A stretch of DNA of 64,000 nt from Alphaproteobacteria bacterium (lineage in GTDB: Bacteria > Myxococcota_A > UBA796 > UBA2385), in NCBI GenBank assembly GCA_020632755.1, contig JACKEY010000019.1, positions 39,650-103,649 on the forward strand. Reading direction: 5' to 3'. The notes under the pieces were generated by a model. It had not been told where the DNA came from, searched no databases, and was given only the letters and a program-made list of their open reading frames with translations. A program made the translations under genes and the position numbers. Positions 46,670-55,736 of this stretch are shown one piece after another. The stretch's first letter is position 1. The number at the start of each line of letters is the position of its first letter.

Positions 46670-47671
46670 ATGCCCCTCCCCCTCTCCCTCCTCGACCTCA
46701 CCCCGGTCTCGCGCCTCACCGACGCCAGCGACGCCGTGCGCACCAGCGTCGCGCTGGCACAGGCCGCGGAGTCCGCGGGCTACCACCGGATCTGGTACGC
46801 CGAGCACCACAGCCTGCCGGGCATCGCGTCCACCGCTCCCGACCTGATGATCGCCCACGTCGCGGCCCACACGTCCCGCATCCGGCTGGGCGCCGGCGGC
46901 GTGATGCTGCCCAACCACGCCGCCCTGCAGATCGCCGAGCGCTACCGCCTGCTGGCGGCGATGCACCCCGGCCGCATCGACCTGGGCCTGGGCCGGGCCG
47001 CCGGCACCGACCCGATGACCGCCGTCGCCCTGCGGGGCGCCGAGCGCGTGCACCGCGACGACTTCCCCGAGCAGCTGTCCGAGCTCGAGGCCTGGGGACG
47101 CGACCTCGAGCCCCTGCGCGGGGTGCGCGCCCAGCCGACCGACGCCGCGCTGCCGCCGATCTGGCTCCTGGGCAGCAGCGACTTCAGCGCGCGCCTGGCC
47201 GCCGCCCGGGGCTACCCCTTCGCCTTCGCCAGCCACTTCAGCCCGGCGCCGCCGGACGGGCCGATGGCGCTGTACCGCGACGGCTTCCGGGCCCACCCCG
47301 ACCGCCCCGCCGGGCGTCGCGCCATGCTGGCCGTGGCGGCCTTCGTGGCGCCGACCGTCGAGGAGGCCGAGGACCTGGCGCTGCCGTCGCTCATCGCCTT
47401 CACGCGGCTGCGCACCGGCCGACCGATCCGGCCCCCCGGCCCGGAAGAGGCGCGGGCCTGGAAGCTGGACCCGATGGAGGAGCAGGTCGCGGCCCTGATC
47501 CGGCGCATGCAGTTCACCGGGACCCCCGCCGACGTGGCGGCGCGCATCCACGCCGTCGCGACCCGCACCGGCGCCGACGAGGTGATGGTGGTCACCAACG
47601 CGGCGGACCGGGCGGGCCGCATCCAGTCCGCCGAGCTGCTGGCCGCTGCGTGGGGCGCCGAGCCCGCGTGA
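46670..47671 (+). CDS. LLM class flavin-dependent oxidoreductase
   Basis: This 333-residue protein is a bacterial luciferase-like monooxygenase of the MsnO8 subgroup: LSLLDLTPV at the N-terminus, AESAGYHRIWYAEHHSLPGIAS, RIRLGAGGVMLPNHAAL, HPGRIDLGLGRAAGTDP and PIWLLGSSDFSARLAA. These enzymes use reduced FMN and oxygen to oxidise organic substrates; the substrate is not predictable. GATAGC at 46634 is a candidate -10 box 30 nt before the ATG. It diverges from the MFS/TetR unit and may share its operator. Confidence 0.93.
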   Translation: MPLPLSLLDLTPVSRLTDASDAVRTSVALAQAAESAGYHRIWYAEHHSLPGIASTAPDLMIAHVAAHTSRIRLGAGGVMLPNHAALQIAERYRLLAAMHPGRIDLGLGRAAGTDPMTAVALRGAERVHRDDFPEQLSELEAWGRDLEPLRGVRAQPTDAALPPIWLLGSSDFSARLAAARGYPFAFASHFSPAPPDGPMALYRDGFRAHPDRPAGRRAMLAVAAFVAPTVEEAEDLALPSLIAFTRLRTGRPIRPPGPEEARAWKLDPMEEQVAALIRRMQFTGTPADVAARIHAVATRTGADEVMVVTNAADRAGRIQSAELLAAAWGAEPA

Positions 47672-47685
47672 CCGTGGCGCTCGGC

Positions 47686-47700
47686 CGGGTGCGGCACCCG
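47686..47700. terminator. Small hairpin between convergent genes
   Basis: CGGGTG (47686-47691) and CACCCG (47695-47700) form a 6-bp stem with a 3-nt loop between stops at 47671 and 47712. GCGCT/AGCGC sequences outside could extend it. No U-tract. Confidence 0.35.
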
Positions 47701-47711
47701 TGCGGAAGCGC

Positions 47712-48695
47712 TCAGTCGCCGATCAGGACCTGGTAGTCGCCCGACGCGGTGTTGCCCTGGCCGCCGACCACGGTCGAGGTGCCCCCGCCCGCGTCGTTGG
47801 TGTACCCGCCGACCGCCGTGGCGTGCCACGCCGTGCTGTCGTTCTGGTAGCCGCCGAGCGTCGTCGCGTAGTCGGAGCTCGACGCGTTCTGGCGACCGCC
47901 CACCACGGTCGACGTGCCGCCGCTGGCGACGCCCTCGAAGCCGCCCACGGTGGTCGCGTGGAAGGCCGTGGCGTCGTTGCCGTGCCCGCCCACCACCGTG
48001 GCGTAGTCCGAGCTCGAGGCGTTGGAGAGCCCGCCGAAGATCGACGCGCTGCCGCCGCTGACGGTGCCGTAGGCGCCGCCCGCCACCACCGAGTGCGTGG
48101 TCGTGGCTTCGTTGAACTGGCCGCCCGCCACGACGGCGTAGGTGCCGGACGCCGTGTTGTACCGACCCCCGGCGACCACCCCGTAGGGCCCGGCGACCGT
48201 GTTGGCGTAGCCGGACACGAGCCCGCCGTAGCCGCTGTAGGAGTGGCCGTCCCCGACCACCAGGTTGTGCGAGCCGCCGCGGGCTTCCTTGCCGGTGTCG
48301 ACCTCGTCGTAGCCGATGAACAGGTTGCCGAGCCCCGTCAGCACGCCGCCGTCGTCGGTGGCGCCGGTGCCGCTCTGGATGTAGACGTTGGCGCCCTCGA
48401 TCACGATGGTGTGGGCGTCGTCGTCGACCCGTAGGTAGTAGCTCAGCGGCAGCAGGCCGCTGTCTTCGAGGAGCGCGAGCGCGTCGGAGCCGGCGCCGAC
48501 CTGGGTCTCCAGGTCGTCGATGCGGGTGTTGGCCGCCGTCAGCTCGGACTGCAGCGAAGCGATGGTCTCCTGGTCGGCCTGGACCGTCGCCTCGAGGGCG
48601 TCCAGCTGCGCCTTCAGGTCGTCGAGGTCGTCGTCGGAGGGTCCGCCGTCCCCGCAGGCGACGAGGAACAGGGGCAGGAGGGAGAGGCGGGACAT
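47712..48695 (-). CDS. Lipoprotein with coiled-coil stalk and YadA-head-like 15-residue repeats
   Basis: The 327-residue protein starts MSRLSLLPLFLVAC (Cys14) with GGAG before the ATG. Residues about 22-70 form six regular heptads with Leu/Val/Ile at the a position. A linker domain follows (YYLRVDDDAHTIVIEGANVYIQ). Residues 176-325 are ten perfect 15-residue units starting GG (for example GGRYNTASGTYAVVA). They are grouped in threes into 45-residue super-repeats: a Ser/Tyr type, a Thr-x-His type and a Gly-Gly-Thr type. This resembles the left-handed beta-roll head of YadA-like trimeric adhesins, but the anchor is an N-terminal lipid and there is no C-terminal barrel. A surface fibre or adhesin is the likely role. 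Confidence 0.8.
   Translation of the reverse strand: MSRLSLLPLFLVACGDGGPSDDDLDDLKAQLDALEATVQADQETIASLQSELTAANTRIDDLETQVGAGSDALALLEDSGLLPLSYYLRVDDDAHTIVIEGANVYIQSGTGATDDGGVLTGLGNLFIGYDEVDTGKEARGGSHNLVVGDGHSYSGYGGLVSGYANTVAGPYGVVAGGRYNTASGTYAVVAGGQFNEATTTHSVVAGGAYGTVSGGSASIFGGLSNASSSDYATVVGGHGNDATAFHATTVGGFEGVASGGTSTVVGGRQNASSSDYATTLGGYQNDSTAWHATAVGGYTNDAGGGTSTVVGGQGNTASGDYQVLIGD
47721..48170 (-). repeat. 45-bp coding repeats (ten) in three 135-bp super-units
   Basis: Ten in-frame 45-bp units encode the GG-led 15-residue repeats of the lipoprotein. Units 4-6 and 7-9 are nearly the same as triplets at protein level (NASSSDYAT, TAxHATxV, GGTSTVV), showing duplication by 135-bp blocks. Confidence 0.85.
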
Positions 48696-48764
48696 GGGCG
48701 CTCCGGGAGAGGCGGTCGAGGACCAGGAGGCACGTACCTTGCCACGTCGCAGCCTGACCCGGCA

Positions 48765-49424
48765 CTACCGGACGGCCCGGAGCCGGCGTCCGAGGAGGAT
48801 CTGGGCGCCGAGCAGCCCGGCGCCGAGCCCCACCGCGAGCACCGGCGGCAGCTCGCTGAGCGCAACCCCCAGGGAGAGCAGCACCGCCAGGAGGGCGACA
48901 CCGGCGCGGGCCGGTCCGGTGGTCGGAGCGGACCCGCTGGCCGTCCCGCCGACGGCGAGGGCAGCGACCAGGGCTGCGCCGCCGAGAGACAGCGAGCCCG
49001 TGCCCGCGATCGCCGCAGCCGCCAGCAGGCCGACGCCGCCGACCAGCAGGCGCCCGGATCGCGCGGGCAGCGCCGTGGCGGACGCCCCGCCCCCGAGGAC
49101 GGCAGCCACCAACACGATGACCCCGGTCGTCACCGGGTCCCGGTCGAACAGCCGCAGGAGCAGCGCGGCCGCGGCGACCGCGATGCCGACCCCGGCCCCG
49201 ACCCCGCCGGCCACGGGCCCCCCGAGCCCCGCGACCAGGGCCAGCGGCGCCAGCAGGACCACCCGCTGGGCCGCCGACAGGGGCGGCCACGGCGGCTGGA
49301 TGGCCAGCCAGGCGCCCACGCCGAACGCCACCGACACCCCCACGCGCTGCAGGGACGACGGCAGGCGACCGGCCAGCAGTCCCAGGACCCCGCCCAGGAT
49401 CGGCCCTGTGGCGAGGTCCCACAC
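48765..49424 (-). CDS. Hypothetical multi-pass membrane protein
   Basis: The protein has 219 residues of Gly/Ala/Leu-rich hydrophobic sequence with about seven or eight membrane segments. A start at GTG 49424 leaves 2 nt after the YceI stop, which implies one transcript and coupled translation. Segments include ILGGVLGLLAGRLPSSL, VVLLAPLALVAGLGGPVAGG and LGAGLLGAQILLGRRLRAVR. No transporter motif or charged residue inside the membrane was seen. Its pairing with a YceI protein suggests a shared envelope role. Confidence 0.65.
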   Translation of the reverse strand: MWDLATGPILGGVLGLLAGRLPSSLQRVGVSVAFGVGAWLAIQPPWPPLSAAQRVVLLAPLALVAGLGGPVAGGVGAGVGIAVAAAALLLRLFDRDPVTTGVIVLVAAVLGGGASATALPARSGRLLVGGVGLLAAAAIAGTGSLSLGGAALVAALAVGGTASGSAPTTGPARAGVALLAVLLSLGVALSELPPVLAVGLGAGLLGAQILLGRRLRAVR

Positions 49425-49426
49425 GC

Positions 49427-49987
49427 CTACTTCTTCACGCCTTCCAGGGACACGATCAGCTTGACCTGGTCGCTGAGACCGTCGGGCATGTAGGTGATGC
49501 CGAAGTCCGACCGCTTGATGGTGAAGGTGCTGTGCAGGCCGGCGCGGTGCCCGCCCCAGGGGTCGTCGCCTTCGCCGGTGTGCTCGATGGGGATGGTGAC
49601 CTCCTTGGTGACGCCGCGCAGGGTCAGGTCGCCGGTGACGTGCAGCAGCTTGTCGCCCTTCTTCTCGACCTTCTTGCTCTTGAAGGTGATGGTCGGGAAC
49701 TCGGCGGCGTTGAAGAAGTCCGGACCCGCCAGGTGCTGGTCGCGCTTCTCCTGATCGCTGTCGACCGACGCGGCGTCGATGGTCAGGCTGAAGGTGGACT
49801 TGCTGACGTCGGCGCTCCAGTCGAAGTCGCCCGAGATCTTGTCGAAGCGGCCGTAGACCCAGGCCGCACCGAAGTGCTGGACCGAGAACAGCACGGCGCT
49901 GTGGTCGTCGTCGACCGAGTAGGCGTCGGCCAGCGCAGGCTGCGCGAAGGCCAGGGAGAGCAGGAAGGTGGGGATGAGCTTTCGCAT
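49427..49987 (-). CDS. YceI family periplasmic protein
   Basis: The 186-residue protein has a signal peptide MRKLIPTFLLSLAFAQPALA; ATG 49987 is chosen because GGAG lies 5 nt before it and because it gives this signal. The mature part is a full YceI lipocalin-like barrel: VDDDHSAVLFSVQHFGAAWVYGRF, FSLTIDAASVDS, HLAGPDFFNAAEFPTITFKS and VTGDLTLRGVTKEVTIP. Family members bind polyisoprenoids or amphiphiles in the periplasm. It is followed after 2 nt by a membrane protein gene. Confidence 0.93.
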   Translation of the reverse strand: MRKLIPTFLLSLAFAQPALADAYSVDDDHSAVLFSVQHFGAAWVYGRFDKISGDFDWSADVSKSTFSLTIDAASVDSDQEKRDQHLAGPDFFNAAEFPTITFKSKKVEKKGDKLLHVTGDLTLRGVTKEVTIPIEHTGEGDDPWGGHRAGLHSTFTIKRSDFGITYMPDGLSDQVKLIVSLEGVKK

Positions 49988-50126
49988 GGGGACTCCAGGA
50001 GAAGGAGGGATTGCCTTCGGTTCGCCTCGTAGCCGTGCAACAGAAGCGGTCAACGCGAACGCTTCGTCCCACTGATGGGACGCGAAGGCGAGCGAGGCGT
50101 CCCCTGCACCGGGCTACCGATCGGGC

Positions 50127-50819
50127 ATGAACACCCACCTCCTGCCCGCCGTCCTCTGCTCTCTCCCCCTGCTGGCGGCGACCGGCTGCGCCAAGTCCGG
50201 CGCGCCGCCGACCAACGCGCCCGTGACCTGGCCGGAGGGGGCCTTCCGCATGCATGCCGCAGACTCGCTCACCGCCCCCGCCGCGTTGCCGGAGCTGATG
50301 GGCGGCTACTTCGACGTGCACGTGCTGTTCGCCGCGGCCCCCGTCGACGGTGTGCCGACGCTGTTCGTGGACGCCGCCGACGTGGACGACGCGCCCATGG
50401 CCTGCGGGCTGACGACGGCGCTGCCGCTGCAGCTCAGCCCCGACGGCGGGTTCACCGCGACCGCCCCGGAGATTCCCCTGATCGGCGAAGACGACGTGCC
50501 CTTCCTGCTCCGTGACGTGACCTTGCAGGGCCGGGTCGCGCCCACCCAGGTCGAGCTGACGTCGGTGCAGGGCAAGGTCGACTCCGCGGCCTTCGTGGGG
50601 CTGCTGGGGAGCGACGACCCCGACAAGCTGTGCAGCATGGTGGGCGGCAAGATCCCCTGCGCGCCCTGCGTGGACGGCACCGACCGGTGCTGGACGCTGA
50701 CCCTGGTGCCCACACTCGAGCTGGTGCCGGCCTTCACGCCGCGCGGCGTGGCCGACATCTGCGCCGACGCTACCTGCGCCGATCGCCCCTGGTGCGGGCC
50801 GAACGCCGCGGCTCCCTGA
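50127..50819 (+). CDS. Lipoprotein, hypothetical
   Basis: This 230-residue protein starts MNTHLLPAVLCSLPLLAATGC (Cys21). The mature domain is beta-rich with two C-terminal disulfide-like clusters (CAPCVDGTDRC and CADATCADRPWCG). The central part reads like a single sandwich domain (FDVHVLFAAAPVDGVPTLFVDA). No family is recognised. GCTACC at 50112 may be its -10 region. Monocistronic between divergent and codirectional neighbours. Confidence 0.68.
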   Translation: MNTHLLPAVLCSLPLLAATGCAKSGAPPTNAPVTWPEGAFRMHAADSLTAPAALPELMGGYFDVHVLFAAAPVDGVPTLFVDAADVDDAPMACGLTTALPLQLSPDGGFTATAPEIPLIGEDDVPFLLRDVTLQGRVAPTQVELTSVQGKVDSAAFVGLLGSDDPDKLCSMVGGKIPCAPCVDGTDRCWTLTLVPTLELVPAFTPRGVADICADATCADRPWCGPNAAAP

Positions 50820-50877
50820 CCGGACCGGGCGCGAGACCGCCGTGAAAGGGGCGTCGGAGGCCGCCCGTACGGACTAC

Positions 50878-51639
50878 ATGCCCCGCATGTCGACCACGGT
50901 CATCGCCTCTCGCCGCCAGACCAGCCTCTACCTGCTCCCCGCGGGGGGCGCGCCGCTGGATCAGGACGCCGTCGCGGCGGTGCTGGCGCGGCACGGGCTG
51001 GGCATGGCCGGGGGCAGCGATCTCGCCGACGCCCACGAGTTCATCGCCGCCGAGGGGCTGGACCCGGCCGCAGCGGCCGAGCTCGCCGAGGATCTGCGCG
51101 GCATCGGCCTGCACGCCCGCGTGGTCAACGGCACCGGCATCACGGCCAGCCGACGCCTGGGCTCGGCCCTGGGCGCGCAGTTCATGGCCTTCATGGCCGG
51201 CCTGGCCGGTGTGGCGCTCAGCGCCAAGCCCCTGGCGGACCTGCTGCAGGCCGGCCAGGGCCCGGGGCTGTGGATCCTGCCCCTGGCCGCCGCGGCGCTC
51301 CTGATGCTGATGACGGTGGTCAACGCGATCCTGCTCAACCGGAACACCGGCCTGCGCGTCGTCGGCACCAGCGCCTCGCCCCGCCGCGCCCTGCAGGACG
51401 AGCTGCGTCTGCTCGAAGAACACCTGCCCGCCCACATGGCGGCGCCCCTGCTCGAGCGGGCGCGGGCCCTCGAGCAGGTGGCGCGTCGGGACCCCGATGG
51501 TGCCGCGGCGATCGAGCTGCGCGCCCTCATCGACGACCTGCGGCGGCCGGTCGACGAAGCCGCGGCCGAAGACGCGCGCAAGCTCCGCCAGGACGTGGCC
51601 CGCGCCCGACGCGCCATGCAGGAGACCGGCGGCCGCTGA
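50878..51639 (+). CDS. Hypothetical membrane protein
   Basis: The protein has about 253 residues. Start is uncertain between ATG 50878 and ATG 50887 (MSTTVIASRRQ), neither with a good ribosome-binding site. The N-terminal 80 residues are cytoplasmic (ALDQDAVAAVLARHGLGMAGG-type alternation). Two membrane segments follow at about 100-120 and 130-155 (LLLGMAGL-like FMAGLAGVALSAKPLADLL, LPLAAAALLMLMTVVNAILL). The C-terminal 90 residues are highly charged helices with coiled-coil character (RLLEEHLPAHMAAPLLERARAL). Topology suggests a signalling or scaffold protein; function unknown. Confidence 0.68.
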   Translation: MPRMSTTVIASRRQTSLYLLPAGGAPLDQDAVAAVLARHGLGMAGGSDLADAHEFIAAEGLDPAAAAELAEDLRGIGLHARVVNGTGITASRRLGSALGAQFMAFMAGLAGVALSAKPLADLLQAGQGPGLWILPLAAAALLMLMTVVNAILLNRNTGLRVVGTSASPRRALQDELRLLEEHLPAHMAAPLLERARALEQVARRDPDGAAAIELRALIDDLRRPVDEAAAEDARKLRQDVARARRAMQETGGR

Positions 51640-51710
51640 CCTGCGACGAGCGGGCGCACCGCCGGCGCGGATCCGCCTGCGATAGGACGCACGCCTCCCC
51701 CGGAGTCCCG

Positions 51711-52571
51711 ATGTCCTCCTGCTGCGGCCCCTCCTCCTCCCCCGCTCCCACCCCCGTCGACGCCGACGGCGTGCGCACGGCCGTCCGCGACGCCTACGCC
51801 CGGGTCGCGCGCGCAGACGACGCCGGCCTGCCCGAGGGCAACGGCGCCAGCTGCTGCGGCGTCGACGAAGACGCCGGCATCCGCACCCTGATCTCCACCC
51901 GCCTGGGCTACGCGGCAGAAGATCTGGCCGCCGTGCCGAAGGGCGCCGACCTGGGCCTGGGCTGCGGCAACCCCAAGGCCATCGCCGCCCTGCAGCCGGG
52001 TGAGGTCGTGGTGGACCTGGGCAGCGGCGCGGGCTTCGACTGCTTCCTGGCCAGCGCCGAGGTCGGCCCCGAGGGCCGCGTGATCGGCGTCGACATGACC
52101 CCGGACATGCTGTCCAAGGCCCGCCGCAACGCCGCCGAGGGCCGGTTTCTGAACGTCGAGTTCCGGCTGGGCGAGATCGAGCACCTGCCCGTGGCCGACG
52201 GCCAGGTCGACGTGATCATCAGCAACTGCGTCATCAACCTGTCGCCCGACAAGGCCCAGGTGTTCCGCGAGGCCTTCCGCGTGCTCAAGCCGGGCGGCCG
52301 GCTGGCGATCAGCGACGTGGTCGCCACCACCGAGCTCCCCCCCGAGCTGCGCGCCGACGCCGACCTGATCGCGGGCTGCATCGGCAACGCCGCCCTGCTG
52401 GCCGACCTCGAGCGCTGGATCGCCGACGCCGGCTTCCAGGACGTCGCCATCGCGCCCAAGGACGCATCCCGGGCCTTCATCGCCGACTGGGCACCCGGCC
52501 GCGGCGTCGAGGACTACGTCGTGTCGGCCACCATCGAAGCCCGCAAGCCGCCCCGTCGCTGCTGCGGCTGA
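51711..52571 (+). CDS. arsM: Arsenite S-adenosylmethionine methyltransferase
   Basis: The 286-residue protein starts MSSCCGPSSS, with GGAG 5 nt before the ATG. The SAM-binding motif is VVDLGSGAGFDCFLA, and the arsenic-binding cysteines occur in the family positions: GLGCGNP, ISNCVINLSPDK and AGCIGNA. Extra Cys pairs lie at both ends (SSCC, GASCCGV, RRCCG). The enzyme methylates trivalent arsenic in the cytoplasm and so detoxifies it. No arsR regulator or other ars gene is adjacent. The frame stays open upstream but that part overlaps the previous gene. GATAGG at 51681 is a candidate -10. Confidence 0.92.
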   Translation: MSSCCGPSSSPAPTPVDADGVRTAVRDAYARVARADDAGLPEGNGASCCGVDEDAGIRTLISTRLGYAAEDLAAVPKGADLGLGCGNPKAIAALQPGEVVVDLGSGAGFDCFLASAEVGPEGRVIGVDMTPDMLSKARRNAAEGRFLNVEFRLGEIEHLPVADGQVDVIISNCVINLSPDKAQVFREAFRVLKPGGRLAISDVVATTELPPELRADADLIAGCIGNAALLADLERWIADAGFQDVAIAPKDASRAFIADWAPGRGVEDYVVSATIEARKPPRRCCG

Positions 52572-52603
52572 CGCACGCCGGGCCGCCGGCCCCCGCCAAG
52601 GGG

Positions 52604-52635
52604 CCTGCGGGGATCCGCCGCAGGGGCACCCTTTT
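52604..52635 (+). terminator. Rho-independent-like terminator of arsM
   Basis: CCTGCGG (52604-52610) and CCGCAGG (52618-52624) form a perfect 7-bp stem with a 7-nt loop, followed by GGCACCC and four T residues. It lies 33 bp after the arsM stop. Confidence 0.6.
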
Positions 52636-52696
52636 GCGTTGGCGGCCCGCATGGTGGATGCTTACGCCCGCTTCTTCCCCCGCCCCGGAGCCTTCC

Positions 52697-53125
52697 ATGG
52701 CCAACTCCTCCCGTCGTGACCTGCTGAAGAACGCTGTTGCCCTGGTGGGCGTCGCTGCTGCTGCTGGCAGCATCGCCGCCTGTGGCGAGAGCGACACCCC
52801 CGCGCCCGCCGCCGCGAAGCCCGAGCCCAAGCCCGAACCGGCCAAGGCCCCGGAACCCGCCAAGGCCCCGGAACCCCCCGCCGCCCCGGCCGCCGGTGGC
52901 GACCAGGTCGATCCCAACGACGGCCTGGCCAAGTCGCTGCAGTACGTCGAAGACGCCTCGACCATCGACGCCGCCGCCACCCCCGCCTTCAAGGCCGGCA
53001 GCCACTGCGGCAACTGCGCGCTGTACTCCGGCGCCGAAGGCGACGAGTGGGGTCCCTGCACCCTGTTCGCCGGCAAGAACGTCAAGGCCTCCGGCTGGTG
53101 CGCCAGCTGGGCCCCCAAGGCCTGA
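52697..53125 (+). CDS. High-potential iron-sulfur protein (Tat-exported)
   Basis: The 142-residue protein starts with a twin-arginine signal (NSSRRDLLKNAVALVGVAAA) and a lipobox-like AAC at about residue 29. A Pro/Ala/Glu/Lys linker of about 40 residues follows. The C-terminal domain has the four HiPIP cysteines: HCGNCALYSG, GPCTLFAG and SGWCASW. HiPIPs carry a [4Fe-4S] cluster and act as periplasmic electron carriers for respiration or photosynthesis. The Tat signal fits folding with cofactor before export. ATG 52697. Confidence 0.93.
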   Translation: MANSSRRDLLKNAVALVGVAAAAGSIAACGESDTPAPAAAKPEPKPEPAKAPEPAKAPEPPAAPAAGGDQVDPNDGLAKSLQYVEDASTIDAAATPAFKAGSHCGNCALYSGAEGDEWGPCTLFAGKNVKASGWCASWAPKA

Positions 53126-53128
53126 GCT

Positions 53129-53196
53129 CCACGCCTGCGTGGCAGCGGCTCCGCGCCGCTGGCCAGCCCGCGCCCCGGCCTGATGGTCGGGGCGCG
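53129..53196. terminator. Three consecutive hairpins between convergent genes
   Basis: Stems: CCACG/CGTGG (53129-53142), CAGCGG/CCGCTG (53143-53161) and CGCGCCCCG/CGGGGCGCG (53169-53177 with 53188-53196). The last is a perfect 9-bp stem with a 10-nt loop. The cluster separates the stops at 53125 and 53221 and probably ends both transcripts. Confidence 0.55.
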
Positions 53197-53220
53197 CTGC
53201 GTCTCGGACCCGCCACGCCA

Positions 53221-54549
53221 TCAGTCGGACAGGACGATGTCTCCGAGCGCCACCGGACCGTCGGCCGGCATGTCGCGGCAGCACAGCGCGCCGAGCACGA
53301 CCGTCCACTCGCCGTCCAGCCGCGCCAGGAAGCTGTAGGAGCCCTGCGGCACGGCCGCGAGCTCGAAGCGCCCGGCAGCGTCGGTGGTCGCCTCGTAGCG
53401 CGCCGTGTCGGCCCGGCAGGGGTGGCCCTCGTAGAGCAGATCGTAGTCCCCGCAGAGGGCGACGGGCGCACCCTCGACCGGCGCCTCGCCACGGAGCAGG
53501 CGTCCGCCCACCGCCTGCACCACCGCGACCGGCGGCCCCAGCTCGGGCCCTCCGGCGGCGGCCGAGAGCGCCACGATCGGCTCGGTCGGCAGCCCGTTGC
53601 GCCCTCGGGCGTACTCCGTGACCGTGCCGGCCTCGTCCCAGACCAGGAGCCCCTGGCGGGTGGCGGCCCACACCCGGTTGCGCCTGTCGACGGTGATCGC
53701 CTCGACCCCCAGGGCCACGGCCCCGGCCTCGCGCAGATCCAGCGACTGCTCGCCCCGCACGACCCGCCCGTCCTCGCGGTCGACGTGCACCAGCCCTCCG
53801 TCGGCGTCCACGGCCAGCGCACGCCCGTCGACGCCGAAGGACAACCTCCGGTCGTCTGCGGTCCACGCCCCCTCCCGCCGCGCGATCACGCTCGGGGCGC
53901 CTTCGCCCAGAACCGCGAGCCACACGATGCCGTCGGGGGTGATCGTCAGGTCGTCCACGAACTCCAGGCCCGGGAAGGTGGCCGTCAGATCGTCGTAGAC
54001 GAACCCTCCCGGGTCCTGGCGCCACAGCCCGGCCCGGCCGCGGACCATCACCGCACCGTCGGGGCCGACGGCGACGTCCGCGATCTCGGCGGCGGCAGGC
54101 CGGAAGCCAGCGGCTTCGGCGGCGGTCCATGCCCCGTCCCGCAGCGACGCGACCCCCATCGGTCCCGCCGCCCAGGTGGTCCCGTCCGGAGCGACCGCCA
54201 GCCCGTCGATGCCGATCGGGAAGAGGTCGTCGGCGGGCGGACCGAGCGCGACCGCGTCCAGGCCGTCGACGCGGAACACCTGCCCGCCCACCGCGACGAC
54301 CGGTGCGCCCTGGGGGTCCAGCACCCAGGCGTCGGTCGGGCCCGGCAGCCCCCGAACGGCCCGCCCGCCGGTGTCGTCCAGGCGGATCAGCGCGGCTTCC
54401 GTCTGCACCCACAAGGGACCGGCCGGGGCGGTGCGCGCGGGGAGGGAGGGCGAGGCTTCGACCGCGGGCGGCTGCGGGCCCGCCGGGGGGGCAGGCGCTG
54501 GGACGGGGTCGGAGGAGGCGCAGGCCAGCACGAGGAGGACGGGGGTCAC
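53221..54549 (-). CDS. Lipoprotein with regulator-propeller-like repeats
   Basis: The 442-residue protein starts at GTG 54549 after GGAG; MTPVLLVLAC puts the lipid Cys at residue 10. An upstream in-frame start at 54720 would bury this signal. The mature part has propeller-like repeats of about 40 residues (IDGLAVAPDGTTWAAGPMGV, ITPDGIVWLAVLGEG, ITVDRRNRVWAATRQGLLVWD), close in style to Reg_prop units of hybrid two-component sensors. The C-terminal end is a carboxypeptidase-regulatory-like domain (ARYEATTDAAGRFELAAVPQGSYSF). Divergent from 54732; the operator-like element at 54656 lies between them. Confidence 0.78.
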   Translation of the reverse strand: MTPVLLVLACASSDPVPAPAPPAGPQPPAVEASPSLPARTAPAGPLWVQTEAALIRLDDTGGRAVRGLPGPTDAWVLDPQGAPVVAVGGQVFRVDGLDAVALGPPADDLFPIGIDGLAVAPDGTTWAAGPMGVASLRDGAWTAAEAAGFRPAAAEIADVAVGPDGAVMVRGRAGLWRQDPGGFVYDDLTATFPGLEFVDDLTITPDGIVWLAVLGEGAPSVIARREGAWTADDRRLSFGVDGRALAVDADGGLVHVDREDGRVVRGEQSLDLREAGAVALGVEAITVDRRNRVWAATRQGLLVWDEAGTVTEYARGRNGLPTEPIVALSAAAGGPELGPPVAVVQAVGGRLLRGEAPVEGAPVALCGDYDLLYEGHPCRADTARYEATTDAAGRFELAAVPQGSYSFLARLDGEWTVVLGALCCRDMPADGPVALGDIVLSD

Positions 54550-54655
54550 GGGCGCTCCGGGGTCGCGTCCCTCCCCTGCCCCGCCGCCGCGCGGGTCGCC
54601 ATCGCAGGCGCTCTCTCCGACCCGTCGGCCCCACCGCCCATCTCGGCCGCGCGAC

Positions 54656-54700
54656 GCTGCGACAGAGCTGCGACAAGGGCCCCGTCGGGCCGTCCATAGG
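54656..54700 (+). promoter_or_regulatory. Direct-repeat activator site and -10-like box upstream of 54732
   Basis: GCTGCGACA occurs at 54656-54664 and 54667-54675, an 11-bp period. CCGTCCATA follows at 54690-54698 after exactly 14 bp, with CATAGG (54695-54700) as a possible -10. The same arrangement with identical spacing is found at 58372-58416. Direct repeats with 11-bp period are the usual sites of PhoB/OmpR winged-helix activators. Confidence 0.6.
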
Positions 54701-54731
54701 CTGCGGACGTCCCCCCGCACCGGAGGCGCCC

Positions 54732-55676
<945 letters not shown>

Positions 55677-55736
55677 GCCGGGCACCGGCCCGGACGCCCC
55701 GCAGCCGGGCCCCGCTGGCTACCATGCCGGCGGGTC

